A DNA stretch of 64,000 nt, from the NCBI RefSeq assembly GCF_910592395.1, contig NC_088308.1, positions 8,199,001 to 8,263,000 on the forward strand, in the 5' to 3' direction. Position 1 is the stretch's first letter; the number at the start of each line of letters is the position of its first letter. Made by a program: the position numbers and the translations under genes. The notes beneath the pieces were generated by a model. The model worked only from the letters and a program-made list of their open reading frames with translations, ran no database searches and was not told the DNA's origin. The stretch comes from Lineus longissimus (lineage: Eukaryota > Nemertea > Pilidiophora > Heteronemertea > Lineidae). Below, piece by piece: positions 1 through 12,966 of the stretch.

Positions 1-2153
1 AACCAACCATTTGTCTACAGACCCAGACCCTGCAATGACGTGATGTATGCGTGCATATAAAAGTATATCAAATGGTCCGATAGACTATAGGGCCGGACAC
101 TTCTTTCCAGAAGGACAGTTTTCAACGTCTACACTCATGCACTAGTGCTATCACTATCAACGAAGTTGATTCCCTTGACCGCTATATGACCGTGAGATGC
201 CACAGCCCATACCACCAAAAGCCATCAGTTGAGAAAATTAGTACCCACATCTGTGTAAGAAGACACCAGAATATGACCATTTATCAAGATAGGATAATCG
301 GGCATATTGACAGATGATGATAGTTGTCCCGATGCTCTCTTCACAAACAATAGTTACACAGCGTGCGAAGTAATTATAAATACGTGCGACGAAGAGAGCA
401 CTGGGCACCAACACAATGTTATCATAAAATCTGATCAGATATTGTTTGACTTTCGACTGTATCTATTTCATATCAATTTTGAAAGCTATAAATATTTGTA
501 ATCATGTCAACTGCATCCGGTTAGCAGATTTTACGGGAGGTCATATGCGTATTATTTATTGCCAGCATCATGCTAGAAGCCAATCTAGGTTCATATAATC
601 TCTGGCGTCTGTCGCATTATAAACTCTGGCACATCTGTTGGTGACCGCCGTCCCGACCTCATGATCTGGTCACACTAATGGAGCCGTTCCACCCAAAGGC
701 CACACGTCTTGTACGTTCGGACAACTCATATGCGTATTCCTGTATATGTGTAGCGAAGATTACCGGTTAGAGTAATTTTCCAGAAAAAAAGGCAAGGACA
801 GTTCATGTCAATTTTGAAAATAAATTTTAGCTCAATGGCTTTTCTGGGTCAATAACAAAGCTTGTTCCTCAGATAAAGGGCTGTTATTTTTTTTCCTTTA
901 TTCCTTTAACCCAAGTCCCCGAAGTTTTACTTGCATGAGACAACGAAATACCAAGAAGCCGATTTCTTTCCGGAATAAAAATCGTGAAGATGCAGTTTCT
1001 TTTGGCCCCAGGAATTTAATTTTTGAGATAATGTCATAAAATGTTTTTGAGCACCATCCGAATAAATTACTGTTTTTATACATCTGTCGGCTTTTATGAA
1101 ATTCCGAAGCATAATCGTTGATATTCACATAGATTGAAGTATACTTTACGTTTTTACTGCCCACCTGGTAAGGGATGGATGCATCGAATCGCAATCATCA
1201 CAACAATTTAAGCAGTATGAATAGCAGTCATTAGTGCAATAGCATCCCGCGAAGTTACTATTTATAGCTCACAAGGTCATTTGCATAAGATATTGATGAC
1301 GTTTTAGTCACGTGACAGTCGGACAGCGACACTTATTTCTACGCATTTGAGCTTATTTCAAAGTTAATTATCTTTGACCCTGCATTGTTTTTAGCATGAA
1401 TGATACCATAGAGTCAGAGAGAGAAATATTCAGAACAATTATGTAGTATTTCCAACACTCGGACATGTGCCAGATTGAATCTAACTGCCCTAGTTAGAAA
1501 GCCTGAATCCATTACGAAACCGCATGTTTGTCCGACATTGCCTGTAATTCAGCGATGGGGAAATAGAGGGCAGCAGCTGCAGTGACGTCATCTTCGCGGA
1601 ATGCTATTACCGGTCCTGGTATGTAAAGAAGAGATTTCTCTGACCAACCGAATAGAATCTGAGACCAAAGGCATCCATAGCCATGGTCATTATCATCAAT
1701 GTGAATTGGTCATTATTGGACACTATCAATCATATTCTCTCCTTTCCCTAAAGGCTTAACCTACCTTATGTGTAGGTGTGATTACTGGGAGACATTGCTT
1801 TTAGACCAAATTACAGCTGGCGATGCCACTGATCAGTGAAAGAAGGAATTAGGGACATAGAACAAGCTTGCTGACATTGGCAGGGTAATGAGGTAACATT
1901 CTAATGATACAATGGTAACATTTTGATGCTAAAATGTATGGAGGAATTTCGAGGTCGGTTCCTACCTAATGGGCGAGAGCACGATCGCGCACATGTTGCT
2001 TATCTATAGGTTGATAAGAGGGTTGACACCTATCATCAGATAAATGGTAAAATATATTGGACCATTTGTCCAGTAGAGAAGGAACATATCGGCAAACCTT
2101 GGGAAACTTGCGCAGTCCAAATATTCTTCTCTATTACTCGGGGAAATCAAATT
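1..2153. other. Intergenic, no gene seen
   Basis: AT-rich non-coding DNA. The open frames here, such as the 98-codon minus-strand one near 0.9-1.2 kb, have no recognisable domain, no signal peptide and no plausible splice partners. I see no RNA gene or clear repeat structure. Confidence 0.5.
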
Positions 2154-2885
2154 ATCTCAGATGGCTTATCATAAACCGCGAGATGAGAAATCGCGAAATC
2201 GCGAGATGAGTAATCATTATTTTCTGCCACAAGACTTTCTACTTCCCTGGACCATGACAATCACCGGCCATTTCTAATGCTGCTGTCCACCTCTCCATTC
2301 AATGATAGTAGGGCCGAAAACAATACAAAGGTTACTTGCAACTGCATGTTCATCTTGACCACAATGGATTTTGCAACTTATCAAGATATGTAATGTAATG
2401 TAATGTAAAATTTATATAGAGCGCCTTACCACCGTGAAAAAAACGTGTTCAAGGCGCTACTCCTCAAAAAGCTCCACGGAATAGCCATGCCTTCAGCTGA
2501 CGCTTGAAGGAGGATATACCACGAGGTTCAGGATGCTGCATGTATCAAGATTATTTTCACGTTACGCTTGGCGGCACAAGTCGCCACACACAAGATTGAC
2601 CGATAATACAGGGCACGCACCTGGTGAACGTCTGGTCATACCTAAATATAGCGCGGGATAGTCTGACAATCGAAAATGGGCCATAAATCGCATAGCGGAG
2701 TATATTTCAATGGGCCATCCAAAACAAGGATAGCTCCCTACTACAGCCTCGATCCGATGAATGTTCGCCTTTTCAGGCTCCATATTTGCAATACATCCAT
2801 CCTATGGCGCATGGTACTCTCACCGAGGTTGGCATCTCGAGATTTCGCATACCGCATCTCGCGGTTTATAATAAGCCATCTCAGA
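2154..2885. mobile_element. Inverted-repeat-bounded element (~730 bp)
   Basis: The left end (about 2154-2213, containing ATCTCAGATGGCTTATCATA followed by AACCGCGAGATG) recurs in inverted orientation at about 2829-2885. The match is close over at least 32 bases and the ends are separated by ~620 bp. This is the form of a non-autonomous DNA transposon or foldback element. The interior also holds a TGTAA tandem run (2390-2405) next to a 'TTTATATAGAGCGCC ... GGCGCT' stem at about 2410-2460. No transposase is recognisable, so the superfamily is unknown. The short frames on both strands in the interior are not convincing genes. Confidence 0.6.
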
Positions 2886-4024
2886 TGTATCCAGCGTTGA
2901 TGACAATTTTCAGCATCGATCCCCGCGCCGATCTGACAGTTTCGCAACAATAAAAATTGGAATTGATATTGGCTTGCATCGTTCATTGTTAAAGCAAATG
3001 ATCCTCAATCGTTTCGGCACGCCTAGCTATAGAGCAAATAAAATGCGTTTCTCCATGCATGATACGTCTGTTGTGGACTTAGCTTCGGTCGATCATCGAT
3101 TGATTCTGTTGTGAAGATATTGCCATTGACAATAGCGTTTGATGTATAGTTACATCCGTCCTTCTCGGAGTGATTGACTGCAGTAAGTGACGATCGGCTT
3201 CATTAATAAAGTTTTTTTTCTGTCAAACGACCGAAGATCAAAGGGATGCAGGAGCCAGATTGACTTACAAGAAGTCGTCAAGTGTCACTTTACCATTTCA
3301 CAGCACTTCGGCGCTTTTCTCTCTGGCACATGTGATTCATAGAAAACGACGCATTGAACAACTTATCACATATCTCTCCATTTGCAATTCATGTACATGT
3401 ACTTGAATTGTGTGGTTTAGAAAACGAAATGTGCAAACTATCATCACATATTTCTCCATTTGCAATTCATGTACATGTACATGAATTGTGTGGTTTAGAA
3501 AACAAAATGTGCAAACTATCACATCGTTTTGAAATCATTAAAGTGTGTATAGGCCGACTATATATCGGGTTATTCAGAAAAAAATGTCTGTCTTTAAATA
3601 TATCTAGGAGGTGGACAAACAACAAGTGACCAAATTTAACATTTCCATTGAGATATTTATATGAGTTAATCCTACATTTGCATCAATTTTATATACTTTC
3701 TGTGCGTCCATCTCTCAGAAATGAAAACTTTAAAAAACAGGCATTTTTTTCTGAACAACCCGATATACGAGATATGCAATGATACAAGTCTGAAATCTAC
3801 TGTACAGTGAGACTTTCAACTATACACACTCACCTGACTTGCAACTGATCATCTCCAGCCAGGTGTACGTGACGAGGTGTCAGATCTGAACTAATTACAT
3901 TCCAGCTAATTAGGTGTATCGCACGAAGTGTTTTCAACAGTGATGCGGCGTTTGCCAGGTCGATCCCATGGCTGAGTGGCTTGCTTTCCTAGTAGTTGGA
4001 AAGTAGATCCCAGGTTGTCGTATA
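2886..4024. other. Intergenic with a duplicated palindromic block
   Basis: No gene seen. The only structure is a ~79-bp direct repeat (about 3365-3443 and 3444-3522). Its units each contain an ACATGTACATG-centred palindrome flanked by AATTC/GAATT, perfect over ~26 bases in the second unit. Confidence 0.5.
3365..3522. repeat. 79-bp tandem repeat with nested palindrome
   Basis: There are two adjacent copies that differ at a few bases (for example ATCTCTCC versus ATTTCTCC). In copy 2 the core around 3466-3491 reads the same on both strands (CAATTCATGTACATGTACAT, then GAATTG); copy 1 has one mismatch. The open frames here on both strands are by-products of the repeat, not genes. Confidence 0.7.
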
Positions 4025-4190
4025 TACAGTAGAACCTCTCTATTAAGGACACCCTCTGGGCTGACAAGTGCGGTCCTTTATAAAGAGGTGTCCTGATTAG
4101 AGAGGTCAAATTGAATGGAAACAACCAGTTTTGGAGCAAAACTAGTGTCCTTAATAGAGAGGTTGTCCTTGAAAGAGAGGTGGAGGACCA
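4025..4190 (+). mobile_element. pogo/Tigger-like MITE, copy 1
   Basis: It begins after a TA dinucleotide with CAGTAGAACCTCTCTATTAA and is followed by alternating AGGACACC and GAGAGGT motifs. The right end is decayed. Two further copies lie at 12,257-12,428 and 32,491-32,650, the last in the opposite orientation. A TIR beginning CAGTA(G/A)AACC with a TA target duplication is typical of the pogo/Tigger group of Tc1/mariner elements. Assignment rests on the terminal sequence only; no transposase is present. Confidence 0.6.
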
Positions 4191-7100
4191 TGAATCAGCT
4201 TAACGCCGTACTAACAAGACGAATTAACGGTACCCTAAAGCGTCTTATGTTATTTTTGCTGATTTTGCAAAAAATATCGCGGGAAATAGTAATTCCGGTC
4301 ACTACGTACTTTTGAATTTTTAAAAAACCTAACGAAATATTCTAATCCGCCAACACTTAATTCCTTTTTGAATTTTTCGCGAATTCCAAAAAAAGCACGA
4401 AAATTATGCGGTCTTCAGGAATCTTTTAAGAAAAGAAGGGCACATTTCTATTTTGCAATACATGTAGTCAAGAATTCATAAATGATTCAATAAATGAATT
4501 CATAAATGAATTCTTGATGTGTAAGTGTAACTAGTCGTTCAAGTTAGAGATTCCAGATTCCGCGTTAAAAAAGTGAGTTTAGCGTGAGAACACTGTCATA
4601 CACATGAAGAGGCCCGCGCATGATTAGGCCCATACACCGATAAACTGTTACAATGAATCGATCAACCATGGTTACCGTGGGAAAGAGCCCACTTGACACT
4701 TAAAAATCCCATTTTACATCGATATTGATTGAATAAGATCTATATGATCAGTTTGCAGTTTCATTAAAGACGTTTTAACTAAAATGAAGCCGTGGGCGAG
4801 TACTATTCGATGTGATCCAATCATGTATACAATCTACATTTCACTTTTTTTACACTAGACTCGTATATAGTACGGCCAAAACTCAACTCCCGGCGGTTTC
4901 AAGTGCACCACTATTACCAATTATCAATGAAAGTTTCTCCTGTCCCAAAAGTTTGAGTCTGTATGCAGCACACAGATTGTTGGCCATGCACGTCGGCAGT
5001 TAAATACATTTTAAGTTTCAGCCTCTAAAGCTTCAATTAGGATCGCGCTTTTCAATATTTAAATAACAAATTTTGATTTGTGAACCCATAATTTAAGTGC
5101 AGGATTATCTAATAATTATGAAAATCAATTACGAGGAAAGACGATAATGACGCCAGATGCCCAATTAGCCTTCACTTCGATTTCGAATTACGTTAATCGT
5201 GCAATGGTGATACATTTACATGTACCAGCCAATGTTACACGTCCCAAATCATGCGCACAACTGTTAGAGGCCGCGTTAGAAGTGTAAGAAGTGTTAGAAC
5301 TGTTAGAAGTTACTGGAGATCAATCCCTTTCAGCGGAGTCACGCAAAGTGAAAACTCATCACCGCGGTATGTTTATGATTTGTTCGACTGAATAAAGAAT
5401 ACTGAACTAATTTACAATGCCTCAAAACTATCATCAATTTTTGCCAGCAGAAAAATTATAAAATTTCATCAAATACACAACTGATCATGATGGCACCAGA
5501 CAGCAAACATTGTTAATACACATCATGCTCACACGCGACATCTCCTTGACAGCGTTGCCTCCATATACATATCTTAATTGCAAATGGCTGGTCGTGACAC
5601 TTGTGTTAAACGGTAAACTTTGAGCGCCCAAGGGTAAACAATATGGTTATGTTTTGCTTGATCGATGGGTTGAGAACACGAGCAGTCAAGTGCAGCAGGT
5701 GAAATCTTTATAACCACACTGGAGGACCATCGATCACGGTTTAATATTCTCCAAGTTTATAACTTAATCATGTTAATAGAGGGGTTCAGGTATTGATCAG
5801 AGAGCGAGAGCGGGGTGGCATCTTGACGAAGGACATCGCGCTGCTTATGGTCATAACAAGGGTCATAAATGAAATGAAACATGAGGTCTCTAATGGCTGG
5901 TAAGTCCAGAGAAATCATCCTCTTGCAAACAGGGCCTACAACACGACTTCGCATTGAGGAAGAAAGTATGTATCGAGTGAAATGGCCTGATATTGTCAGG
6001 ATGAGAGAAATACACGTACACAAAACAATCAACTTGATAAGTCAACCTCAAAAAAATAAATCATCTCGTCTGACACTCTCCCGGTCTTCGGCCAGTCCAA
6101 TGTCGGCTTTTCTGTACACCCGTTGAACTTCTCACATGGTCCGTAAATTAAGTGAGACTTGGCAACGATGATTGTCATTGACGATGCTTGTAGAATACTC
6201 GTCTGACTCTCGTTTTCGCCCTCGTTCTCGTTCTCGGATCAAAATCTGCACCTGTCTATTAATTGAGTTGGAAACGTGCTGGATATCTTCAAAGGCTGTG
6301 AAGTATTACAGGAAGGAAACCAGTGCTCGCCATTCCAGTATGGTTTGATGTTGGCAACGAAACCCTGGGAAAGGCAAGAGGGTATGTGAGCGTGACACAT
6401 TTCACATGCACTTGATCAAGGCGTTCCTTTGGATCCAGAAATCCAGTCGGGTGTAGTGGTGCCTTTTGCAGGGAAAATAGCAAAAAATGCCCCGATTAAT
6501 TATATCAGTAATGTTATTTGTAACTTGGTGATGGCATCTGAGCCATTTGCCGACGAGTTTGAATGCCAATTCGGACGAATGACGGAAGCAAAATCCCTAT
6601 TGATGGAGTAGTTGTCTGGGGCACTTGGTATCCTTTTCATTCACTATGTATCGACCATTTCAGACATTCCTTGTACTTCTGACAGTGCTTACCTGGTCAC
6701 GGCGCTTAACATCATAAAGGGCTCTTCAATTTCTTTTCGGAAAAACATCTGATTTCGAATGTGTAGCAGAATTAATCCGCATCCTAAGATTTCCAGCGCT
6801 AATGGCTGATGGTCACATGTACCAACACTTATGGCTAATGGGTACATGTACATGAATGTCAAATAACGAGCCGCCTCCAAACAGAATATGATCTCAGGCC
6901 TATGTTGGAAAATGTTATATCATGCGATAATTGAATGCTTTAGATATTCACAATCGTTGTATCAAAATGAAAGAAAAATGCATTCTTAGGTAACTATAAA
7001 TAATGGGCAGCCTCTGGATACATTTCGAAGGAAAATAAACGCGCCCCTTTTTGCAAATGTTTATCAAGTTTGTTCACATTCCAGTAGGGAATCGGAAGTT

Positions 7101-7597
7101 TTGACTACTGAGTGAGGAATTCAATTACCTGCCAGATGTTAATGTATGGTGTCTGGGGGGTTTGTGGGGAGTGATTGGTCGCTATTGATCTTTTTATTCG
7201 GTTATCATCACAAACGCTAATCTGTGCCACATCCGCGACCTCTTGGTGTAATGGATGTCAGTACTGGCAGAGAACACCCTTTGATCTCCTCGGAGAATGG
7301 GGCATCTTCTGCATTCGAGGAAAAATCATAATCCCAGCATCTTGTTGTTTACCACCAATAAGCCTTAATTTGTCTGCCAATAAGCTTTTGTGCTGATCCG
7401 TTTCTCTCGCGGAGCAGAATCAGCGGATAAAGAAGAAAACTGGATGCAATATTGGATTATTTGAGGACGTTTCCACAGACTACTAATCCGACGGTGACAG
7501 CGATTCGATCGGGCATCGGTAAATCACGAAATAGAAAATGACAAAATAAAATGAAAACAGGAGAAATCTACTCTTAGCGAATTCAGGTCTGCGGATA
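4191..7597. other. Intergenic, no gene seen
   Basis: No coding exon recognised. There is a small AATTCATAAATGA inverted/direct cluster near 4478-4516 and ACATGTACATG-type palindromes near 5220 and 6843. Open frames here overlap on opposite strands and lack domains. Confidence 0.45.
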
Positions 7598-7985
7598 TTG
7601 GTTGAGGCCATGTAAAATGAGCGGAATGAGCGGAATAAGCGGAATGAGCGGATTCTGGGCTTCAATCACCTGGAAAAGCCAGTATTTGTCGCGATGATCG
7701 TCGCATTGCCTGAACTCTGAAGACGAAAGGAAGTACGGTATTACAGCGCTCCACACGGCTACCGACTGAACTAAACTGTCCCTACAGACCAGTTTTCATG
7801 CCCTCATTGTGATTCATGGCTTAACGACTGTAAAAAGCGATTTTCAAATAATCTTTGTGGCGTATCGAACATATTAAAACATAATGAATTCATTAAGTTC
7901 CATTTTGTATGAAAATATATCATATTTTGTACAGAATCCGCTCATTCCGCTAATTCTACATGGCCATTGGTTGATAGGAGGAAAT
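7598..7985. mobile_element. Inverted-repeat element with AGCGGAATG ends
   Basis: The left arm (about 7600-7657: TTGGTTGAGGCCATGTAAAA, then repeated GAGCGGAAT units) is matched in reverse orientation at about 7935-7980 (CGCTCATTCCGCTAATTCTA, then CATGGCC and TTGGTTGAT). Arms of roughly 45 bp separated by ~280 bp suggest a small non-autonomous DNA element whose left arm has expanded into a 9-bp microrepeat. No coding content. Confidence 0.5.
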
Positions 7986-8568
7986 GTATAACACGTGGAG
8001 GACAGCGATTTGTGGTCGGTTGCCTCGCTGTAATGAATGAAGAAAGAAATCATATTGTAGTCAGATCGATCTACCCGATTTAAAGAAGTTTGCTATACAC
8101 CTTTCAAGAAATGGGGCGCTGAGTGTCCGAAATAGTGACGTTATAAGGGGAAACTAGGCCTTATGGTGGAGGGACAAAGAAGATAGTCATGGTTGACCAA
8201 CACACTTGAATGCCTTTAATTTCGGACAAGGGGGAAAAAGTTAGTTCCAATGCAAGCCACCAATTTCGGGAAGCATGTATATTCCACTTATATAAACACC
8301 CATTGCTATTTCGTTTTATTTCGTTTCGATTTCATTTCTTACATCGTGGTATTCAAATGCCAAAGTGATTCCTTGGTGTGTTGACAGCAGGACATCCATA
8401 GAATATTCTGCGATATATCATGGCAACATGACAACGCAGACACTGCAGACTGATGAGAGAGCAAATTGAATTCGGCAGTCGCTGCCATGATCACGACAAG
8501 ACGCTTATTGACAAAAACGAAGCGAGTGAATCCACAAACAGAAAGGGGTTTAGTGATGGATATAACTG

Positions 8569-8678
8569 TGTAGACGCTATTTAGCCGGTTGAAGGGCGCA
8601 TGTACAAAAGACCTATTTTACGTATAGTATGCCTATGTGAAAAACAGACGCACCAGAATCGGCTAAATAGCGTCTACA
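8569..8678. mobile_element. 110-bp MITE
   Basis: The ends are perfect inverted repeats of about 19 bases (TGTAGACGCTATTTAGCCG and its reverse complement) enclosing ~70 bp. Size and structure are those of a miniature inverted-repeat transposable element. I see no clear target-site duplication, so the superfamily cannot be assigned. Confidence 0.7.
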
Positions 8679-9059
8679 TTGACCTAGATGTGTGGTTCAA
8701 ATTATTTTCGGGACAAACTGTGCCATCATTGTAGGCCTACAAAATTCAGTTCATTTTTAAGCATTATCCAAGAAGTGTAAAGGGACTGGTACAGATATGG
8801 TAAAACATGAAGAATGGTCGTCCTGTTAATCTAGCCTGAACAATGAAAGCAAACCCGAGTGTAGACGACATTGTGTGCTCATGTTTCGATTGTTGCTATG
8901 GCTGTAGGTGATGAGCTATAATCAGGCACATTGAGAAAAAAACGGCAAGAAAGCCAAGATGTGGCGGCAATGACGATACGGAACCGCTCCCTCTGGTCAT
9001 GCAGCTCCACCATTCCATTATATCATCAATCTCCACAGCGCCATGGGATTGCTTCCTGT

Positions 9060-9600
9060 CTTGTTTGACAAAGCTGCTTTTGGGCTATTTGCTGTGATAT
9101 CGAACACAACACTGTCTCCCCTTGTGGGACACGAAAATGACATTGCCGCTAGTTCTCTCACTATAGAGTGTCTCAATAGAAATGTTACACTTACAAAGTG
9201 GTTGATATCTATCATTATTTAGGCATTTACCTAAAACATACATAAGTATGCACTTAAAGAGCAAGCTCTCTCGATTAATTTGACACCCGCTGATTCACAA
9301 TCCTTCCATGGTTGACTGCGCAGGACAGATTTTATTGACTCGTGTAAAATCTGACTTGCGCCAACCTTTCAGTGGTTGAACAGAGAGAGCTTGCTCTTCA
9401 AGTACATATGTATGTTTGAGGATAAATGCCAAAATGATAAAAGATATTAACCATTTTGTAAGTGTAAACACTTTTCTTTTGCCACTCTGTATACCCTCTG
9501 GCATGCAAACTGAACTAGTGGCGTTTGGATATACGCATTGTTCGCTGGGGCAGGCAAAAATGTTTACCCGAGGCATGCCCAGGTTCAATAGCCCCTTCCC
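9060..9600. repeat. Large snap-back inverted repeat
   Basis: About 9188-9275 and 9383-9472 are inverted copies of each other, roughly 80-85% identical by eye. Weaker similarity continues outward to about 9060 and 9600. Both arms contain an AGAGAGCTTGCTCTT core and, read outward, a segment translating as D-I-N-H-F-V-S-V. The 155-codon minus-strand open frame across this region (9295-9762) is not a convincing gene. It is probably a decayed transposon or a local inverted duplication. Confidence 0.55.
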
Positions 9601-11784
9601 CATGGGACCTTTGGCCAACTCGCGGTGGTGAAGAATAGCTGACGGATATACCGTATTGTAACAGATTTCAAAACGATAAATCGCCATTGTGACTGATCGA
9701 TCATAGATATATCTATAGAATTTCAGTGATAGTGCCGCAGTGATTTTCATTGAAATAGGCATAAGGTAACCAAGCTTGTTGAATTATGAAGAAAAAAACA
9801 GCTTTTTTTCTCTCCATTGTGCCCTTAACGATGAAAAAAGATGTCTTTGTTGAAATTGTGATACTGATCATAAGCTAGAGTTGCTGTCCTTTGTCTTTGT
9901 CATGTAATTAAACATTCCTTTTGGCTAATTTTTTATTTTGACTTACGAAATACCCGTTGCACTTTATTGGACATTATTTAGTGCCGTTATTGCAAAAGGC
10001 GATTCTTCCAAGAAAGCAATTTTCCTAAAGAGAAATATTCACACTATTCCGGACCTGCTGTAAGAAGATGTCAAACGTGCCCTGGATAATTTACATAATA
10101 AAAACCAATGCACTTTTCCTCATCTAGTCTAGAGATATTACCATGGTTAATCAGGTTAGCAACTGGCCTGTTTGATCCAAACGGCGTATTCACCAGAATC
10201 AGTGATGTCGAGAATATTGAACAGACAAATTTCTATGAATTAGTTTAACATTAGCTTTACCTGTGTCAGTAAACTCGCCGCCTGACCTGACACATAGAAA
10301 CCAAACCCCATCTGTTGCAAAGCATGTCACCAAAATATTCAATTTGCTGTATCTCTGGACTTCAATATATTTTGATCAAACATAACTTGATGTGGTGCAA
10401 TATATATTTCACGCTGGCCAAAAAGCAGGAATAATGGCCTCTAAAGAGCTCACGAATGTGGAGTGTATCGCCCCGGCGACTTCTAGACAATGAGTCTCTC
10501 TGTCTTAGCGGCAATCAAACTTGCTTTGGATTCAGACGCCCTTTAAAAAGGTATTAGTGCCAATATTAACAAGTTAAGGAGCAGGGTCGGAAGAAATATA
10601 TATATTTCAGCAAAGATAATGTCGCTCTCAAGGAACGTGATGAAATAAACAGCAAAATTTATATTTCCATCCTCCTATAGCAGCAGACATTTGGATCATA
10701 AGTCGCATGAGCACACCATAATTGCGTGAACTATAACCGCGGACCTGAACCTGAACATTGGTATAGATCAAAGAGATCATTCACATTGATAGAAAACTTT
10801 GTATCCAGGTTGGTCTCCCCATCTCCTATATATATTTGTCTTCGATCAAACATGACCTATTTGACACCAATCTGCCACTAACCCAGACAGGGAAGATGTT
10901 CTCAGAAGAAATTGCAAATTTTGCCCTCGGCCAGCACTTTATCTGATAATGTTACTTGGCCAAGGGTTGGATCATGTCAGTTCAAGTCAGACATACGCCA
11001 CTGGGCGCGTGGCAGACAGGTGCAGGCAGTAGAAAACGTACGCTATGGAAGGGGGTCCTATTATAGGTAGTACGCTGTCATAGGCGTTGCCAAATGGGTT
11101 AGGGATGCGAACGACCCAATTTCAATAAATATCTTTGAATTGTTGACCATTTCGTTAATTTGCCCTTACCAATTTAGGCTCATCGATCCCGATGAAAGTT
11201 GTTTCGTGGGAAAAGCTGTAATGCGGACATATTCTTATCACAGAAAAGCCGAACTAAGGCATGCCACCAGGAAATGTGGTGTTGATTCCCCACGGTACGA
11301 TAGGTCCCGTCCATTCCGTAAGTTTCTCTGAATGCATATCATTCTATTTTCAACATCGATGACTACGCTTCATTTGACGGAAAATTAGCTTACATCAAAG
11401 ACCTTCCTTCCAATCAGCTTTTCGTTCACTCGCTGTAGTATTAATTCGCAAATGATCAAAGATTGACGAAGCTAGCTTTGCTTGAAATTACTACGTATGA
11501 TAAAGGGCGAAGCAGTACCAATTATGCTTTTTCTGCGGCTATGCCCATTACAACATTTTCTCTGTAGACTTGGTTATAAGGAATATGCATCACAGCTCGC
11601 CCAGATATCCTGTCTCCGGCAATGAAACTGTACGCTCAAAGCACAAAAACGGGCACACTACGTATGATCTCACAATGAGCGAATCGGTATTTTTTGTACA
11701 ATGTCATTCAAACGTGTTCGTCCCGTTATTTGTTTAACAGTGCGATCGCGACTGCGACCATGAATTTTTTAAATATCCCCCTCC
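9601..11784. other. Intergenic, no gene seen
   Basis: AT-rich non-coding DNA. I found no domain-bearing exon, RNA gene or clear repeat. Confidence 0.45.
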
Positions 11785-12010
11785 CCTTACGAGCGATTAA
11801 AATCTCTGCTACATGTACCTGGGATGCATGCGACGATAATTGCTCTTCTGCTGTGGGTCATCGCAGGTACCTGACAGGACAACAATCGGTAAATCATATC
11901 AAACCCAGCGATTACAAGTTTTAACCGCAGACGAGTAACCTTTCTGTCGCACATAACAGCACTGATAATCGCAGGTTGCAGGTAGCAGCGATTTAAATCG
12001 CTCGTTTGTA
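11785..12010. mobile_element. GCGATTTAAATCGC-type MITE
   Basis: The left end ACGAGCGATTAAAATCTCTG at 11,789 is inverted at 11,963-12,005 (GCAGCGATTTAAATCGCTCG). The element is ~220 bp with no coding capacity. Related ends occur at 18,633-18,886, 24,129-24,380 and, more loosely, 54,280-54,765, so this is a local family of non-autonomous DNA elements. Confidence 0.5.
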
Positions 12011-12256
12011 CGGCGCTTAAGGCTAATGGAATGGCTTGATATGCGTAAAGGCGACGAATTGCCAATTCCAGAGGATCCTTATTAAAAAAGCTGTAGTCGA
12101 GGAAATGTATTTATTTGATGAACTATGGTGATATTATCGTGGCAGACGTCGTAATGGACACTGTCGTTGACAGAGCGACGAGCGCAAAAGGCGAAGTAAT
12201 CATGTAGAGTTGGCGTCCCGTAAAGATGAATACTGAGTGATCACGATAACAAAATA

Positions 12257-12428
12257 AAGTAGAACCTCTCTATTCAGGACACCCTCGGGACTGACAAGCG
12301 GTATCCTTAATAGAGAGGCACCCTGATAAGAGAGATCAAATTAAGAACCAATTTGGGACCAAAACTGGTGTCCTTGGTGGAGAGGTTGTCCTTAATAGAG
12401 AGGTGTCCACTAAGGGAGGTTCCACAGT
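12257..12428 (+). mobile_element. pogo/Tigger-like MITE, copy 2
   Basis: It runs from AAGTAGAACCTCTCTATTCA to GGAGGTTCCACAG, i.e. both terminal inverted repeats are recognisable. The interior is collinear with copy 1 (ACACCCTC..GGACTGACAAG, GATCAAATT, GGGACCAAAACTGGTGTCCT). It lies ~540 bp downstream of the stop of peptide gene A. Confidence 0.65.
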
Positions 12429-12966
12429 GCACTAGAGAAACCGGATCGCAGATTGGTCGATTAGTGATGCGAAGCAAACAACAGAAATTTCATGATTTGA
12501 TAGGCTTAGATCTATTTGGCTGTAAAAGTGTCACAGATAAAGTCTTAGAAGTTTATAACAGATGTGTGACCGTCATACCAAAAGTACCAAGCCGAATGTC
12601 GCTTTTTCGTAAACATGAAAGAAAAATATATGTCGTCATATGTCAGTGGTCACCAGCATGATTACCATTCTCGCTTCGGCAAACAACATGTTGCGTAATT
12701 CTTCTTGCACTCGCATGAATTACGAATTCCATATTTGTTATTGTACTGTTTATCATTGTGATATGAGATGAACAGAAAATAAAACTTCTAATCTGGAGCC
12801 TTTTGATTTACGGTCACACGGTCAAAGCATACTTTTGCGAGTCGGTCGTCATCTCATAGTAATTAATTATTAAACAAACGCTTGTTGATTTCAATGAACT
12901 TTCAATGTACGCAATAAAAACGGGAGGTACATGCTATTGCTTTTGGATCGTTAGTTGTTTTTCTCT
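12429..12966. other. Gap downstream of peptide gene A
   Basis: Presumed 3' flank of the minus-strand gene A. No exact AATAAA on the minus strand was found close to the stop; ATTAATTATT near 12,860 is the nearest weak candidate. No other feature seen. Confidence 0.4.

Noticed and set aside
9295-9762. 155-codon minus-strand open frame, one of the longest uninterrupted frames in the window
   Set aside because: It lies within and across the snap-back inverted repeat, has no recognisable domain or signal peptide, and its composition is that of non-coding DNA.
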